A stretch of DNA of 10,912 bases, from assembly GCA_964486555.1 (NCBI GenBank), contig CAZANP010000053.1, positions 1 to 10,912 of the forward strand. Direction: 5' to 3'. The position numbers were made by a program, and so were the translations under genes. Positions 1-6,580 of the stretch are shown one piece after another (position 1 is the first letter of the stretch; each line of letters starts with the position of its first letter). Source of the stretch: 4484-232 sp964486555 (GTDB lineage: Bacteria; Thermotogota; Thermotogae; Thermotogales; Thermotogaceae). The notes beneath the pieces were generated by a model, which worked only from the letters and a program-made list of their open reading frames with translations, had not been told where the DNA came from and did no database searches.

Positions 1-509
1 ATCCCCATTATGATTACATCATGACGTTCTTCATGGTGAAGGTTGTTTTCTCTCAATTTTCCTTCTTCCTTGAAACCGATCTTTTTATACAGTTTTATCG
101 CGCGCTCGTTGTATTCGTAAACTTCAAGATTTATCTTGTAAAGATTCAAATACTCAAAAGCGTATTCAAGAAGAAGTCTTGTTGCTTCCTCCCCTATCCC
201 TCTTCCCCAAAAGGTGGTATCGTAGATAGCAATCGAAATGTAGGCGTTTCTACTGATCCAGTTTATCTTATCAAGAGATGTCAAACCGATTAGTTTTCCA
301 TCTGTTTCTATTCCGAAAATGATACTCGTTGGATATGGACATCTCTCCATGATTTCGATCATTCTTTCTATATGGCTTCCTGTCATAGGTAGAACGTTTC
401 TCAACGTTTCTCGTGGTTTTATATCGTTCACGAGCTTCATGAGATGTGGGATGTCTTCTCTTGAAAGTGGCCTTAAAGAGCACTTCGTTCCCTGGAGCGT
501 TTTGATCAC
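1..509 (-). CDS. GNAT-family N-acetyltransferase, RimL/SpeG-like (3' end outside window)
   Basis: This gene runs off the left edge; 169 codons are visible. The family moves an acetyl group from acetyl-CoA to an amino group on a protein N-terminus, a polyamine or a drug. The translation has the RimL-like order: an opening with SLRPLSREDI at residues 11-20, a central strand region, the acetyl-CoA pyrophosphate loop WGRGIGEEA at 101-109, and NERAIKLYKKIGF at 134-146. It reaches the near-terminal D-V-I-I-M-G, so only about 5-15 residues should be missing. The start is uncertain. GTG at 509 gives a natural family N-terminus (MIKTLQG), while in-frame GTGs at 524 and 533 would add 5 or 8 residues; none has a convincing Shine-Dalgarno site. 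An in-frame TGA lies just upstream of 533. It lies downstream of the ABC transporter on the same strand with a 124-nt gap, so cotranscription is possible. The substrate cannot be predicted. Confidence 0.85.
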   Translation of the reverse strand, partial: MIKTLQGTKCSLRPLSREDIPHLMKLVNDIKPRETLRNVLPMTGSHIERMIEIMERCPYPTSIIFGIETDGKLIGLTSLDKINWISRNAYISIAIYDTTFWGRGIGEEATRLLLEYAFEYLNLYKINLEVYEYNERAIKLYKKIGFKEEGKLRENNLHHEERHDVIIMG

Positions 510-633
510 CCCCGTTTTAAACACTTTTTTCACAAGTGGAAAAATCATTTGACGATCATACTGAAGGTGGGAACACCCATTTGATTTTAAAATAAGACAC
601 ATCACGGGAAGAAATGATTTTCAGAAAAGCATC

Positions 634-1377
634 TTACAGCATTCTATCTATTATTGATCCAACGAATTTCCTTGCTTCCTCACTCTTGGGAGATGCGAAG
701 AATTCATCGGGATGAGATTCTTCGATTATCTCTCCATCTTCCATGTAAACGATCCGATGCGCAACGCTCTTGGCAAATCCCATCTCGTGAGTTACAACCA
801 CCATGGTCCTACCTTCATTTGCTAAAGATTTCATGACATCCAGAACCTCTCCAACAAGGGAAGGATCCAAAGCTGATGTCGGTTCATCGAACAGGATGAG
901 TTCAGGTTCCATAGCAAGAGCCCTGGCTATGGCTACCCTCTGTTTCTGACCTCCTGAGAGTTGAGATGGATAGTTGTACGCTTTATCTTCAAGCCCAACT
1001 TTTTTCAGGTACTCCATAGCTATTTTTTCTGCATCTTCCCACTCCATCTTTCTGACCTTCACAAGTCCAACCGCAACATTACGAAGGGCGTTCATATGGG
1101 TAAAGAGATTGAAATGCTGGAAAACAAATCCCATCCTGGATCTTGCCCATCTCACGAGCCTTTTACGATTGGGATCGAGTTTTCTCCCAAGAAAGGTGAC
1201 GACTCCTTCATCTGGTGCTTCCAGCATGTTCATAACTCTCAGAAGCGTCGATTTTCCAGCCCCTGATGGCCCTATTATGACTAATATTTCCCCCTTTCTC
1301 ACCTTCAAATCTATACCCTTTAAAACCTCGAGATCTCCAAAACTTTTCCTTATTCCCTCAAGTTCTAAGACGTTCAT
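634..1377 (-). CDS. Polar amino-acid ABC transporter ATP-binding protein (GlnQ/HisP type)
   Basis: This is the cytoplasmic ATPase that powers the amino-acid importer encoded with it. All nucleotide-binding motifs are intact in the 247 residues: Walker A GPSGAGKST at 36-44, Q-loop around Q87, signature LSGGQKQR at 140-147, Walker B LILFDEP at 160-166, D-loop SALD at 168-171 and the switch histidine H197 (VTHEMGFA). The length and the short C-terminal part after the H-loop (DEFFASPKSEEARKFV) are typical of the GlnQ/HisP class, which has no added regulatory domain. ATG at 1377 overlaps the end of the permease gene by 4 nt, which points to coupled translation. It is the last gene of the riboswitch-controlled unit. 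Family assignment is very secure; the substrate comes from the riboswitch and binding protein, not from this subunit. Confidence 0.96.
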   Translation of the reverse strand: MNVLELEGIRKSFGDLEVLKGIDLKVRKGEILVIIGPSGAGKSTLLRVMNMLEAPDEGVVTFLGRKLDPNRKRLVRWARSRMGFVFQHFNLFTHMNALRNVAVGLVKVRKMEWEDAEKIAMEYLKKVGLEDKAYNYPSQLSGGQKQRVAIARALAMEPELILFDEPTSALDPSLVGEVLDVMKSLANEGRTMVVVTHEMGFAKSVAHRIVYMEDGEIIEESHPDEFFASPKSEEARKFVGSIIDRML

Positions 1378-2102
1378 GGAAGACTCAGCCTCCTTTCTAT
1401 GATCCTTCCAGAGAACGATATGATCGATGTGATCGTCACGTAAAGAACCGCTACTATAAGGTAACTCTCAAAGCTCGCCAGTGTTCTCGTTCCAACCTGC
1501 CGTCCCATCATCGTGAGCTCTTCAAGAGCTATAACGGAGGCAAGCGAGCTATCCTTTATCAAACTGACCATCTGGCCGATGAGAGGAGGTAGGGAAATTC
1601 TGATAGCCTGGGGAAATATCACTGTTGTGAATATTTGAAACTCACTCATTCCCAGGGACCTTGCAGCCTCTATCTCTCCTTTATCCACTGCTTCCATACC
1701 GGATCTCAATATCTCGGTCATGTAAGCTCCTTCGAAAAGTGACAGAGCGATCACTGAAGCCCAGAACCTGTTCATCTGAAATATAGTTCCAACACCGTAA
1801 TAGGTGAGAAGGATTATGACCAGAAGGGGTGTGTTCCTGAAAAACCAGACGTATATCGATCCTAGATCTTGAAGGAACTCAAAATGACTCCTTCTGAAGA
1901 GTGCGAAGACCAATCCCAAAAAGAACGATATGACTAGAGAAACGACACTAACCTTGAGGGTTATAAGGAGTCCTTTCATGAAAAGAATGTAATACCTCAC
2001 AACCAGATTCCAGTTGAAAGGGTAAACTTTCGATATCGCAACGTACATGGCCGCGACGAGAGCGACCACACCCGCCACGGCCAGGATCTTTGACATCTTC
2101 AC
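1374..2102 (-). CDS. Polar amino-acid ABC transporter permease (HisM/GlnP type)
   Basis: This is the membrane subunit that forms the amino-acid translocation path, probably as a homodimer because only one permease gene is present. The 242-residue protein has an N-terminal hydrophobic segment (about 5-23), further membrane spans around 43-69, 92-108, 113-128, 175-193 and 212-231, the family hallmark R-N-T-P at 89-92, and a clear EAA coupling loop at 145-165 (EAARSLGMSEFQIF) that contacts the ATPase. The start drawn is GTG at 2102, which overlaps the binding-protein stop by 4 nt (GTGA) and follows a GGGGGG run by 10 nt; ATG at 2096 is an in-frame alternative. The gene sits between the binding-protein and ATPase genes in a three-gene operon. 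Nothing appears truncated. Confidence 0.95.
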   Translation of the reverse strand: MKMSKILAVAGVVALVAAMYVAISKVYPFNWNLVVRYYILFMKGLLITLKVSVVSLVISFFLGLVFALFRRSHFEFLQDLGSIYVWFFRNTPLLVIILLTYYGVGTIFQMNRFWASVIALSLFEGAYMTEILRSGMEAVDKGEIEAARSLGMSEFQIFTTVIFPQAIRISLPPLIGQMVSLIKDSSLASVIALEELTMMGRQVGTRTLASFESYLIVAVLYVTITSIISFSGRIIERRLSLP

Positions 2103-2860
2103 TCGGCTTCAACCCCCCATTTTTCCTTGAGTTCTTCCACCAGACCGCTGGTTTTCGCCCATCTTATGAAAGTGTTCAACCATTGGAGAAATTCCAGGTC
2201 ACCTTTCTTGACGGCTATTCCAAGATCTTCTTTTGTCAAGAGTTCACCCGTGCTGGCAAGTTGTGGGTACTTTTTAGCCATGTATTGAGCGTATATGGAA
2301 TCGACGACCATTATGTCGGCTCTACCTGTTGCGACTTGGAAAGCCGCTTCATCCATGGTCTCAAGGGTTATTATCTTGGCGTTTGGAAATAGTCTTCTTG
2401 CTGCAAATTCCCCGGTTGTTCCAAGCTGAACGGAAATGGTTAACTTGTCCATATCTTTGAGCTCTGAGTACTTGGGAGGTGAAGAGAATTTCTTCATGTT
2501 GTAGAGGACTGTTTGACCTATGGTGAGATACGGTATCGTGAAATTTACCTTCAAAGCTCGTTCCGGTGTGATGGTCATGCCAGAGAATATGATGTCGAAT
2601 TTTCCAGAAATCAAAGCAGGGATAATACCATCCCAGTTGACTATGACGAATTCAACTTTTACCCCCAAGATCTCTGCCATCTTCTTTGCAAGATCCACTT
2701 CGAAACCAACTCTTTCTCCTTTCTCATCTGTTCCATACAGGGGCATGTACCCCTGATCCTGACCTATTCTCAACACACCTCTTGCTTGAATATCCTCCAA
2801 AAGACTGGCAAAGGTGAGTACCGTTGCTATTAAAATAGCTATTACTAAAAATCTTTTCAT
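2099..2860 (-). CDS. Periplasmic amino-acid-binding protein of ABC importer, probably lysine/basic amino acids
   Basis: This extracytoplasmic receptor captures an amino acid and delivers it to the permease (SBP_bac_3 family). The protein is 253 residues. It starts with a signal peptide (M-K-R-F, then a hydrophobic stretch to about residue 18, with cleavage likely near T-F-A-S). The mature part shows the usual landmarks: G-F-E-V-D-L-A, S-G-M-T-I-T-P-E-R (its Ser and Arg normally hold the ligand alpha-carboxylate), Q-L-G-T-T-G and V-V-D-S (its Asp normally holds the alpha-amino group). ATG at 2860 is chosen because it begins the signal peptide and follows GGGGGTG by 7 nt; the open frame continues upstream only because it crosses the riboswitch. 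The lysine riboswitch in the leader makes lysine the likely ligand, with arginine or ornithine as alternatives. It appears distinct from the T. maritima arginine-binding protein as I remember that sequence. Confidence 0.93.
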   Translation of the reverse strand: MKRFLVIAILIATVLTFASLLEDIQARGVLRIGQDQGYMPLYGTDEKGERVGFEVDLAKKMAEILGVKVEFVIVNWDGIIPALISGKFDIIFSGMTITPERALKVNFTIPYLTIGQTVLYNMKKFSSPPKYSELKDMDKLTISVQLGTTGEFAARRLFPNAKIITLETMDEAAFQVATGRADIMVVDSIYAQYMAKKYPQLASTGELLTKEDLGIAVKKGDLEFLQWLNTFIRWAKTSGLVEELKEKWGVEAE

Positions 2861-2889
2861 ACTATAACACCCCCTATATAAAGATTTAA

Positions 2890-2915
2890 GGGCGCCCCTT
2901 CCATGGAAAGCGCCC
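2890..2915 (-). terminator. Riboswitch-controlled intrinsic terminator (attenuator) of the ABC operon
   Basis: Read on the minus strand, GGGCGC pairs perfectly with GCGCCC (6 bp), and the inner palindrome TTCCATGGAA extends the hairpin. It is followed by the U-rich but interrupted CCCTTAAATCTTT. It lies between the aptamer and the ribosome site. Its 5' arm is shared with the alternative antiterminator, as expected for a switch that stops transcription when lysine is bound. The weak U-tract lowers confidence; blocking of translation is a less likely alternative. Confidence 0.65.
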
Positions 2916-2938
2916 GAGGATTTTTCAACCCCGAACGG
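2910..2938 (-). promoter_or_regulatory. Predicted antiterminator hairpin of the lysine riboswitch
   Basis: On the minus strand, the segment at 2939-2929 (G-C-C-G-U-U-C-G-G-G-G) can pair with 2919-2910 (C-C-U-C-G-G-G-C-G) through about nine pairs, including three G-U pairs, around a loop of about 9 nt. The 5' arm is the same sequence that closes aptamer helix P1, and the 3' arm is the 5' arm of the terminator. The two states are mutually exclusive: lysine bound gives P1 plus terminator (off), and lysine free gives the antiterminator (on). Pairing was found by eye and not energy-calculated. Confidence 0.6.
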
Positions 2939-3110
2939 CTCTCCACGGAAGGCATTCGTTCCTTCCGTGACAGTGATGTGGGTGTTCCCCACATCCCCAG
3001 GCATGCAAGGTAGGGGGTTCCCTTGCACCCTTCGGCCCCTTCGCCTTTCACCCTTCCCCTATTCCCCCATGATGAGAAGGGCTACTCATCTCAGGGGCTC
3101 CTCCGCCGGG
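2930..3110 (-). promoter_or_regulatory. Lysine riboswitch aptamer (L box)
   Basis: This leader RNA senses lysine and controls the amino-acid importer downstream. Conserved L-box elements occur in the right order on the minus strand: GGAGGAGC (3104-3097), AGATGAGTAG (3091-3082), GAAAGGCGAAGGGGCCGAAG (3049-3030), CCTGGGG (3001-2995), ACTGTCAC (2974-2967) and GGAGAGCCG (2944-2936). The arms CCCGGCGG (3110-3103) and CCGTTCGGG (2938-2930) close helix P1 with one bulge. Stem-loops between the core motifs are also visible, for example GATGTGGG facing CCCACATC and CGGAAGG facing CCTTCCG. The span of about 180 nt is normal for the class, and the core strongly resembles the T. maritima lysine riboswitch of known structure. 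The open reading frame across this segment is not a gene. Confidence 0.93.
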
Positions 3111-3133
3111 TTTCTGAATATTTTGTTTAAATC

Positions 3134-3163
3134 ATTGTACCACAAGCAACGAATGAGTGTCAA
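3134..3163 (-). promoter_or_regulatory. Sigma-70-type promoter of the riboswitch-ABC operon
   Basis: On the minus strand, a perfect -35 TTGACA (3163-3158) and a near-perfect -10 TACAAT (3139-3134) are separated by 18 nt. Transcription should start near 3127, about 17 nt before helix P1 of the lysine riboswitch, which is the expected geometry. Confidence 0.85.
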
Positions 3164-3223
3164 ATGTGAAAAATTGTTCTTTCAATCAGTGTTTTTTCTT
3201 CCATTCTTTCAAAAGGTGTAGTA

Positions 3224-3252
3224 TTGAGTTGGGAAAATCCGTAATTTAAAAA
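3224..3252 (+). promoter_or_regulatory. Possible promoter of the ferredoxin-AOR operon
   Basis: TTGAGT (3224-3229) and TAAAAA (3247-3252) are 17 nt apart, each matching the sigma-70 consensus at four of six bases. They lie 33 nt before the ferredoxin start and divergent from the riboswitch promoter. The match is modest. The ribosome site GGGGG (3273-3277), 7 nt before ATG 3285, is much clearer. Confidence 0.35.
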
Positions 3253-3284
3253 TGCATGTCTGAGCTATCAAAGGGGGAAAAGTT

Positions 3285-3701
3285 ATGAGGTTATCCGTTG
3301 TGGATGTTGAAAGGTGTGTGGGATGCCAGAGTTGCATGTTCGCATGCGCCAGAAGATACGGTGAAGGGGGACTAGCAAAGACTTGTATAATGGTTCGGTC
3401 AAGAGGAGGCATGAGCCGTGGCTTCACGGTCGTTGTGTGCAGAGCTTGCGAGGATCCTCCATGTGCCAAGGTCTGTCCAACGGATGCTCTCAAACCCCGA
3501 AAGGGAGGAGGAGTCATACTCATCCCGAGTCTCTGTATAGGGTGTGGTCATTGCAGGGAAGAATGTGTTATTGGTGCGATCTTCTGGGATGAGGAAAGCA
3601 ACAAACCCCTCATATGCGTTCACTGCGGATACTGCGTTCAGTACTGTCCTCATGGTGTTTTGAAATTGGAGGAAAGGGGCGTTGAATATGTTGAAAAATG
3701 A
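3285..3701 (+). CDS. Four-cluster [4Fe-4S] polyferredoxin, electron-transfer subunit for the adjacent AOR-family enzyme
   Basis: This small iron-sulfur protein should move electrons between the neighbouring tungsto/molybdoenzyme and a redox partner. The 138 residues hold sixteen cluster cysteines in four motifs: C11-x2-C14-x2-C17-x3-C21; C52-x2-C55-x4-C60-x3-C64-P; C84-x2-C87-x2-C90-x3-C94; and C111-x2-C114-x2-C117-x3-C121-P. The order and the C-x2-C-x4-C second motif match the DmsB/HycB-type polyferredoxins, including those paired with AOR-family enzymes (Escherichia coli YdhY, Aromatoleum AorA). There is no Tat or Sec signal, so it is probably cytoplasmic. ATG 3285 follows AAAGGGGG by 7 nt. 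The gene overlaps the start of the oxidoreductase gene, indicating coupled expression. C34 is an extra cysteine outside the motifs. Confidence 0.92.
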   Translation: MRLSVVDVERCVGCQSCMFACARRYGEGGLAKTCIMVRSRGGMSRGFTVVVCRACEDPPCAKVCPTDALKPRKGGGVILIPSLCIGCGHCREECVIGAIFWDEESNKPLICVHCGYCVQYCPHGVLKLEERGVEYVEK

Positions 3702-5457
3702 TCCCATGTCGAACGTTCTCTACATAGATCTTGGAAAGAAGAGATACTGGGTTGAAAAAAGAGAAGATCTGTTCGAAAGGCACATTGGTGGAACGGGAGT
3801 TGCTGTGAAACTTCTTCTTGAAGAATGTCCAGAGGGTTGTGATCCCCTATCGCCAGAAAATCCGATAATATTTGCAGTTGGTCCACTCAACGGTCTTTTT
3901 CCTTTGGCATCGAAGACGGTGGCGATGTTCAAGTCTCCTCACACTGGAAATCTAGGGGAAAGCCACTGTGGTGGAAGGAGTGCAACGGCCATAAGGCTCA
4001 CAGGATACGGGGCTATTGTGATAAAAGGTGCAAGCGATACACCAATCTATATCGCTATTCACAATGGAAAGGTTTTCTTCAGAAACGCGGAAGCTTTATG
4101 GGGCATTAGAAGCGCATACACCGTGGGCAGAATCCTCAGAGAAAGGGAGAGAGGAAGTGGTATAAGAACCATAATGAGAATTGGAAGAGCTGGAGAAAAT
4201 CTTGTCAGTTATGCTTGTGTTATGACAGAAACGTACAGGCATTTTGGAAGATTGGGACTTGGGGCGGTCTTTGGGAGCAAAAAGCTCAAGGCAATCGTTA
4301 TTTCTGGGAAATCCTCTCTTCCTGTGAAAGATAAAGCTTCTTACATGAAGATCTATGATGGGATATACAAACTCGTCACAACAAGTGCCCTTATGAAGAA
4401 ATATCATGATCTTGGAACTCCCGAAAACGTCATGGTTTTGAACAGGGAAAAAAGCCTTCCCACACGGAACCTTCAAAAAACGTCATTCGAATATGCAGAA
4501 GAGCTTTCTGGGGAGAATTTTGCTGAAAACTTCCTCGGGAGAAGGCTTGCATGTTCTCATTGTCCTGTGGGATGTATACATCTTGCCGCTTTGAGAGAGC
4601 CATATGAGGATGAACCGTACTTTTACAAGACCTCTATGATCTCCTACGATTACGAGCCCATTTACTCTCTGGGTATCATGGTGGGAATGAAGAAGGCAGA
4701 GGATTACCTCAAGTTGATGGATGAAGTGGAGAGCTTGGGATTGGATGCTATGAGCTCCGGTGTGATCCTTGCATGGGTGACTGAAGCGTTCGAAAAGGGT
4801 GTAATCAGTACCCGCGAGACTATGGGTGTAAAACCATCCTGGGGAGATCTGGAATCATATATGAAGATTTTGCACTTCGTAGTTGAACAACCAAACGATT
4901 TCTACAGGGATCTGTCAAGAGGTGTTGAGTTCGTCTCCAGAAAATATGGGGGGAAGGATTTTGCTCTCTCCTTTGGTGGAAACGAGATGCCGGGATATCA
5001 CACAGGACCAGGTGCACATGTTGGATACTTGATAGGAGCAAGACACAGTCATCTTGACTGCGCTGGATACAGTATAGATAGAAAATCCAAAGGTGTTCCC
5101 ACACCTGAGAGTCTGATCAGTGAGCTGATAGAGGAGGAGATATGGAGACAAGTTCTATCCTGCCTGGTAATATGCTTTTTTGCAAGGAGCATTTACGAAC
5201 CTGAGGTGGTAACAGAAGCACTTGAAACAGTGGGATTTTCTTTCTCTCAAAAAGATCTGAAGGTTCTTGGAAAGGAAGTTCATGGTTTGAAGTACAAATT
5301 CAAGTTGAGGGAAGGATTTAAAATCGAGGAACTACGAATACCAAAAAGAATCTATGAAACCCCCACTCCGTTGGGTTTCATAGATGAAGACTATATTAAA
5401 ACCGCTCTCAAAAAAGCAAAGGAATTGATCTTATCATCGGTTAAGGAAATTGGGTGA
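3688..5457 (+). CDS. Aldehyde:ferredoxin oxidoreductase-family tungsten/molybdenum enzyme
   Basis: The family binds a bis-pterin tungsten (or molybdenum) cofactor plus one [4Fe-4S] cluster and usually oxidises aldehydes to acids with ferredoxin as electron acceptor. Of 589 residues, the N-terminal domain is well conserved: GNLGESHCGGRSATAIRL at 88-104 and FGRLGLGAVFGSKKLKAI at 186-203. Cluster cysteines are C289, C292, C296 and C496, almost the numbering known for Pyrococcus AOR (288, 291, 295, 494). A D-x-x-x-x-G pterin motif occurs at 353-358 (DAMSSG). The C-terminal half differs: PGYHTGP at 435-441 and ARHSHLDCAGYSID at 451-464 replace the classic H-D-P-R/R-G-x-C-H pattern, and the second D-x-x-G-L-C reads C-L-V-I-C. 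The substrate is unknown. The start is uncertain: ATG 3688 is drawn (8 nt after AAAGGGG); TTG 3682 (9 nt after GGAGG) and ATG 3706 are alternatives. Confidence 0.9.
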   Translation: MLKNDPMSNVLYIDLGKKRYWVEKREDLFERHIGGTGVAVKLLLEECPEGCDPLSPENPIIFAVGPLNGLFPLASKTVAMFKSPHTGNLGESHCGGRSATAIRLTGYGAIVIKGASDTPIYIAIHNGKVFFRNAEALWGIRSAYTVGRILRERERGSGIRTIMRIGRAGENLVSYACVMTETYRHFGRLGLGAVFGSKKLKAIVISGKSSLPVKDKASYMKIYDGIYKLVTTSALMKKYHDLGTPENVMVLNREKSLPTRNLQKTSFEYAEELSGENFAENFLGRRLACSHCPVGCIHLAALREPYEDEPYFYKTSMISYDYEPIYSLGIMVGMKKAEDYLKLMDEVESLGLDAMSSGVILAWVTEAFEKGVISTRETMGVKPSWGDLESYMKILHFVVEQPNDFYRDLSRGVEFVSRKYGGKDFALSFGGNEMPGYHTGPGAHVGYLIGARHSHLDCAGYSIDRKSKGVPTPESLISELIEEEIWRQVLSCLVICFFARSIYEPEVVTEALETVGFSFSQKDLKVLGKEVHGLKYKFKLREGFKIEELRIPKRIYETPTPLGFIDEDYIKTALKKAKELILSSVKEIG

Positions 5458-5484
5458 TTTGAATTCAATTCAATATTGGAAGCC

Positions 5485-5514
5485 TTGACACATCACAGGA
5501 ATTGATGATACCAT
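5485..5514 (+). promoter_or_regulatory. Promoter of the DUF5320-NifX gene set
   Basis: A perfect -35 TTGACA (5485-5490) is followed after 18 nt by TACCAT (5509-5514), which is preceded by TGA giving an extended -10 (TGN). It lies 28 nt after the oxidoreductase stop and 38 nt before ATG 5553, so the three downstream genes can be transcribed separately from the oxidoreductase. No terminator is evident between them, so read-through is also possible. Confidence 0.65.
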
Positions 5515-5552
5515 TTATATGCAAGCAGAATATATTTTAAGAGGTGATATAA

Positions 5553-5828
5553 ATGTTTTATGGATATGGAAGAGGACCAGGTGGAGCAGGAAGAGGTAGG
5601 GGAAGAGGAAAAGGATTCGGATACGGCCGAAGATGGGGATACGGTATGGGATGGGAGCAAAGAGGATATCCCTATACCCCGTCTGAAGGGATGTATGGAG
5701 GATGGGGCGAGATGTCCCCTGCTGAAGAGGAAAACATGCTCCTTGATTATAAAAGGTATCTGGAGAGTGAATTGAAGATGGTGGAAGAAAGGTTGAAGGA
5801 GTTGAGAAGAAAAAAGCAGAATGGCTAA
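5553..5828 (+). CDS. Small Gly/Arg/Tyr-rich protein with C-terminal coiled coil (DUF5320-like)
   Basis: This is a 91-residue protein of unknown function. The first 50 or so residues are low-complexity and very rich in glycine, arginine, tyrosine and tryptophan (repeated G-Y-G, G-R-G-R). Residues 54-88 form a charged helix predicted as a short coiled coil (MSPAEEENMLLDYKRYLESE at 54-73, then E/K/L-rich). This layout, with a Gly-rich N-terminus and a helical tail, matches the small DUF5320-type proteins that often sit beside NifX/NifB-type FeMo-cofactor domain proteins, as here. ATG 5553 follows AGGTGAT with 5-nt spacing. It is the first gene after the promoter at 5485-5514. It has no cysteines and few histidines, so direct metal binding is not evident. 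It could bind nucleic acid through the Arg/Gly segment, or act as a scaffold; both are guesses. Confidence 0.78.
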   Translation: MFYGYGRGPGGAGRGRGRGKGFGYGRRWGYGMGWEQRGYPYTPSEGMYGGWGEMSPAEEENMLLDYKRYLESELKMVEERLKELRRKKQNG

Positions 5829-5854
5829 TATTAACTGCACGGGAGGGATGAAAA

Positions 5855-6574
5855 ATGCTGATAGCTATTCCTGTGGCCACTGACAAGGGAGAAGATTCCG
5901 TCATATCCGAGCATTTCGGATACGCGCCTTATTATGCTTTCGTGAAAATCGAAGAAGACAAAATCGTTTCTATAGATGTAGAGCCCAATCCTTTCTCTCA
6001 ACATGGGCCAGGTCAAATACCAGGTTACATGAGGGGGAAGGGTGTGGAGATTCTGATAGCAAGAGGAATTGGAAGAAAGGCTATCGAATATCTAAATGAA
6101 TACGGTATCCAAGTAATACGTGGTGCACATGGGACGGTAAAAGAGATCGTCCAAGATTTCTTAGAAGGCAAATTGGAAAGTGTCGAGTACGAACCCAAAG
6201 AACGCTTTCATGGTGAAAAACCAAGGAGAATTGCCATCCCTTCCACGGCGGGAGATCCAGAAGCTGAGATAGATCAAAGGTTTGCAAGAGCCCCTTACAT
6301 AGCTATTTTTGATGAAGCGACAGGCCAATTCGAATTCCATGAAAACAAGGAAGCCGAAGTTCATGGAGCGGGTCCAAAGATGGCGCAGTTTTTGGCTGAT
6401 AAGAATGTCGATGTTCTGATCACAGCCAACGTTGGAACGAACGCCTACGAAGCGCTCCGAATGGCAGGAATAGAGGTCTATCTCTTCCAAAAGGGGACCA
6501 TAAAAGAAGCATTGGAAGCTTTTAAAGAAGGGAAGCTCTCGAAAGTCGGTGGCCCAACTTACCCCGTGGAGTGA
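5855..6574 (+). CDS. Tandem NifX/NifB-type (dinitrogenase FeMo-cofactor) double-domain protein
   Basis: The protein contains two copies of the fold found in NifX, NafY and the NifB C-terminus, which in nitrogen fixers binds iron-molybdenum cofactor or its precursors; archaeal and Thermotoga stand-alone members have no settled function. Copy 1 spans about residues 1-112 (ISEHFGYAPYYAFV at 17-30; ILIARGIGRKAIEYL at 66-80). Copy 2 spans about 124-233 (IDQRFARAPYIAIF at 139-152; VDVLITANVGTNAYEAL at 185-201). A charged linker joins them. Usual members have one domain of about 110-130 residues, so this is a fusion or duplication. Histidines H20, H50 and H170 are candidate metal ligands; there are no cysteines. 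ATG 5855 follows GGGAGGG by 7 nt. It is in an operon with the genes on either side. No nitrogenase genes are in the window, so a nitrogen-fixation role is unsupported. Confidence 0.9.
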   Translation: MLIAIPVATDKGEDSVISEHFGYAPYYAFVKIEEDKIVSIDVEPNPFSQHGPGQIPGYMRGKGVEILIARGIGRKAIEYLNEYGIQVIRGAHGTVKEIVQDFLEGKLESVEYEPKERFHGEKPRRIAIPSTAGDPEAEIDQRFARAPYIAIFDEATGQFEFHENKEAEVHGAGPKMAQFLADKNVDVLITANVGTNAYEALRMAGIEVYLFQKGTIKEALEAFKEGKLSKVGGPTYPVE

Positions 6575-6580
6575 TGTTTT

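Noticed and set aside
510..560. AT-rich inverted repeat (TTTTTTC facing GAAAAAA) before the left acetyltransferase
   Set aside because: No G-C pairs and a 7-base loop; too weak for a terminator, and it may simply be AT-rich leader.
2857..3051. Open reading frames across the riboswitch, including an N-terminal extension of the binding protein to 3028
   Set aside because: The signal peptide begins at 2860 behind a good ribosome site, and the upstream sequence is structured RNA with L-box motifs.
3209..3523. Minus-strand frame of about 104 codons over the ferredoxin start
   Set aside because: Proline/threonine-rich mirror of cysteine and glycine codons of the real gene; no ribosome site and no family resemblance.
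5493..5904. Minus-strand frames of 115 and 129 codons opposite the Gly-rich small protein
   Set aside because: Ser/Pro/Phe-rich composition is the complement of the G/R/Y-rich coding strand; the plus-strand gene has a promoter and ribosome site.
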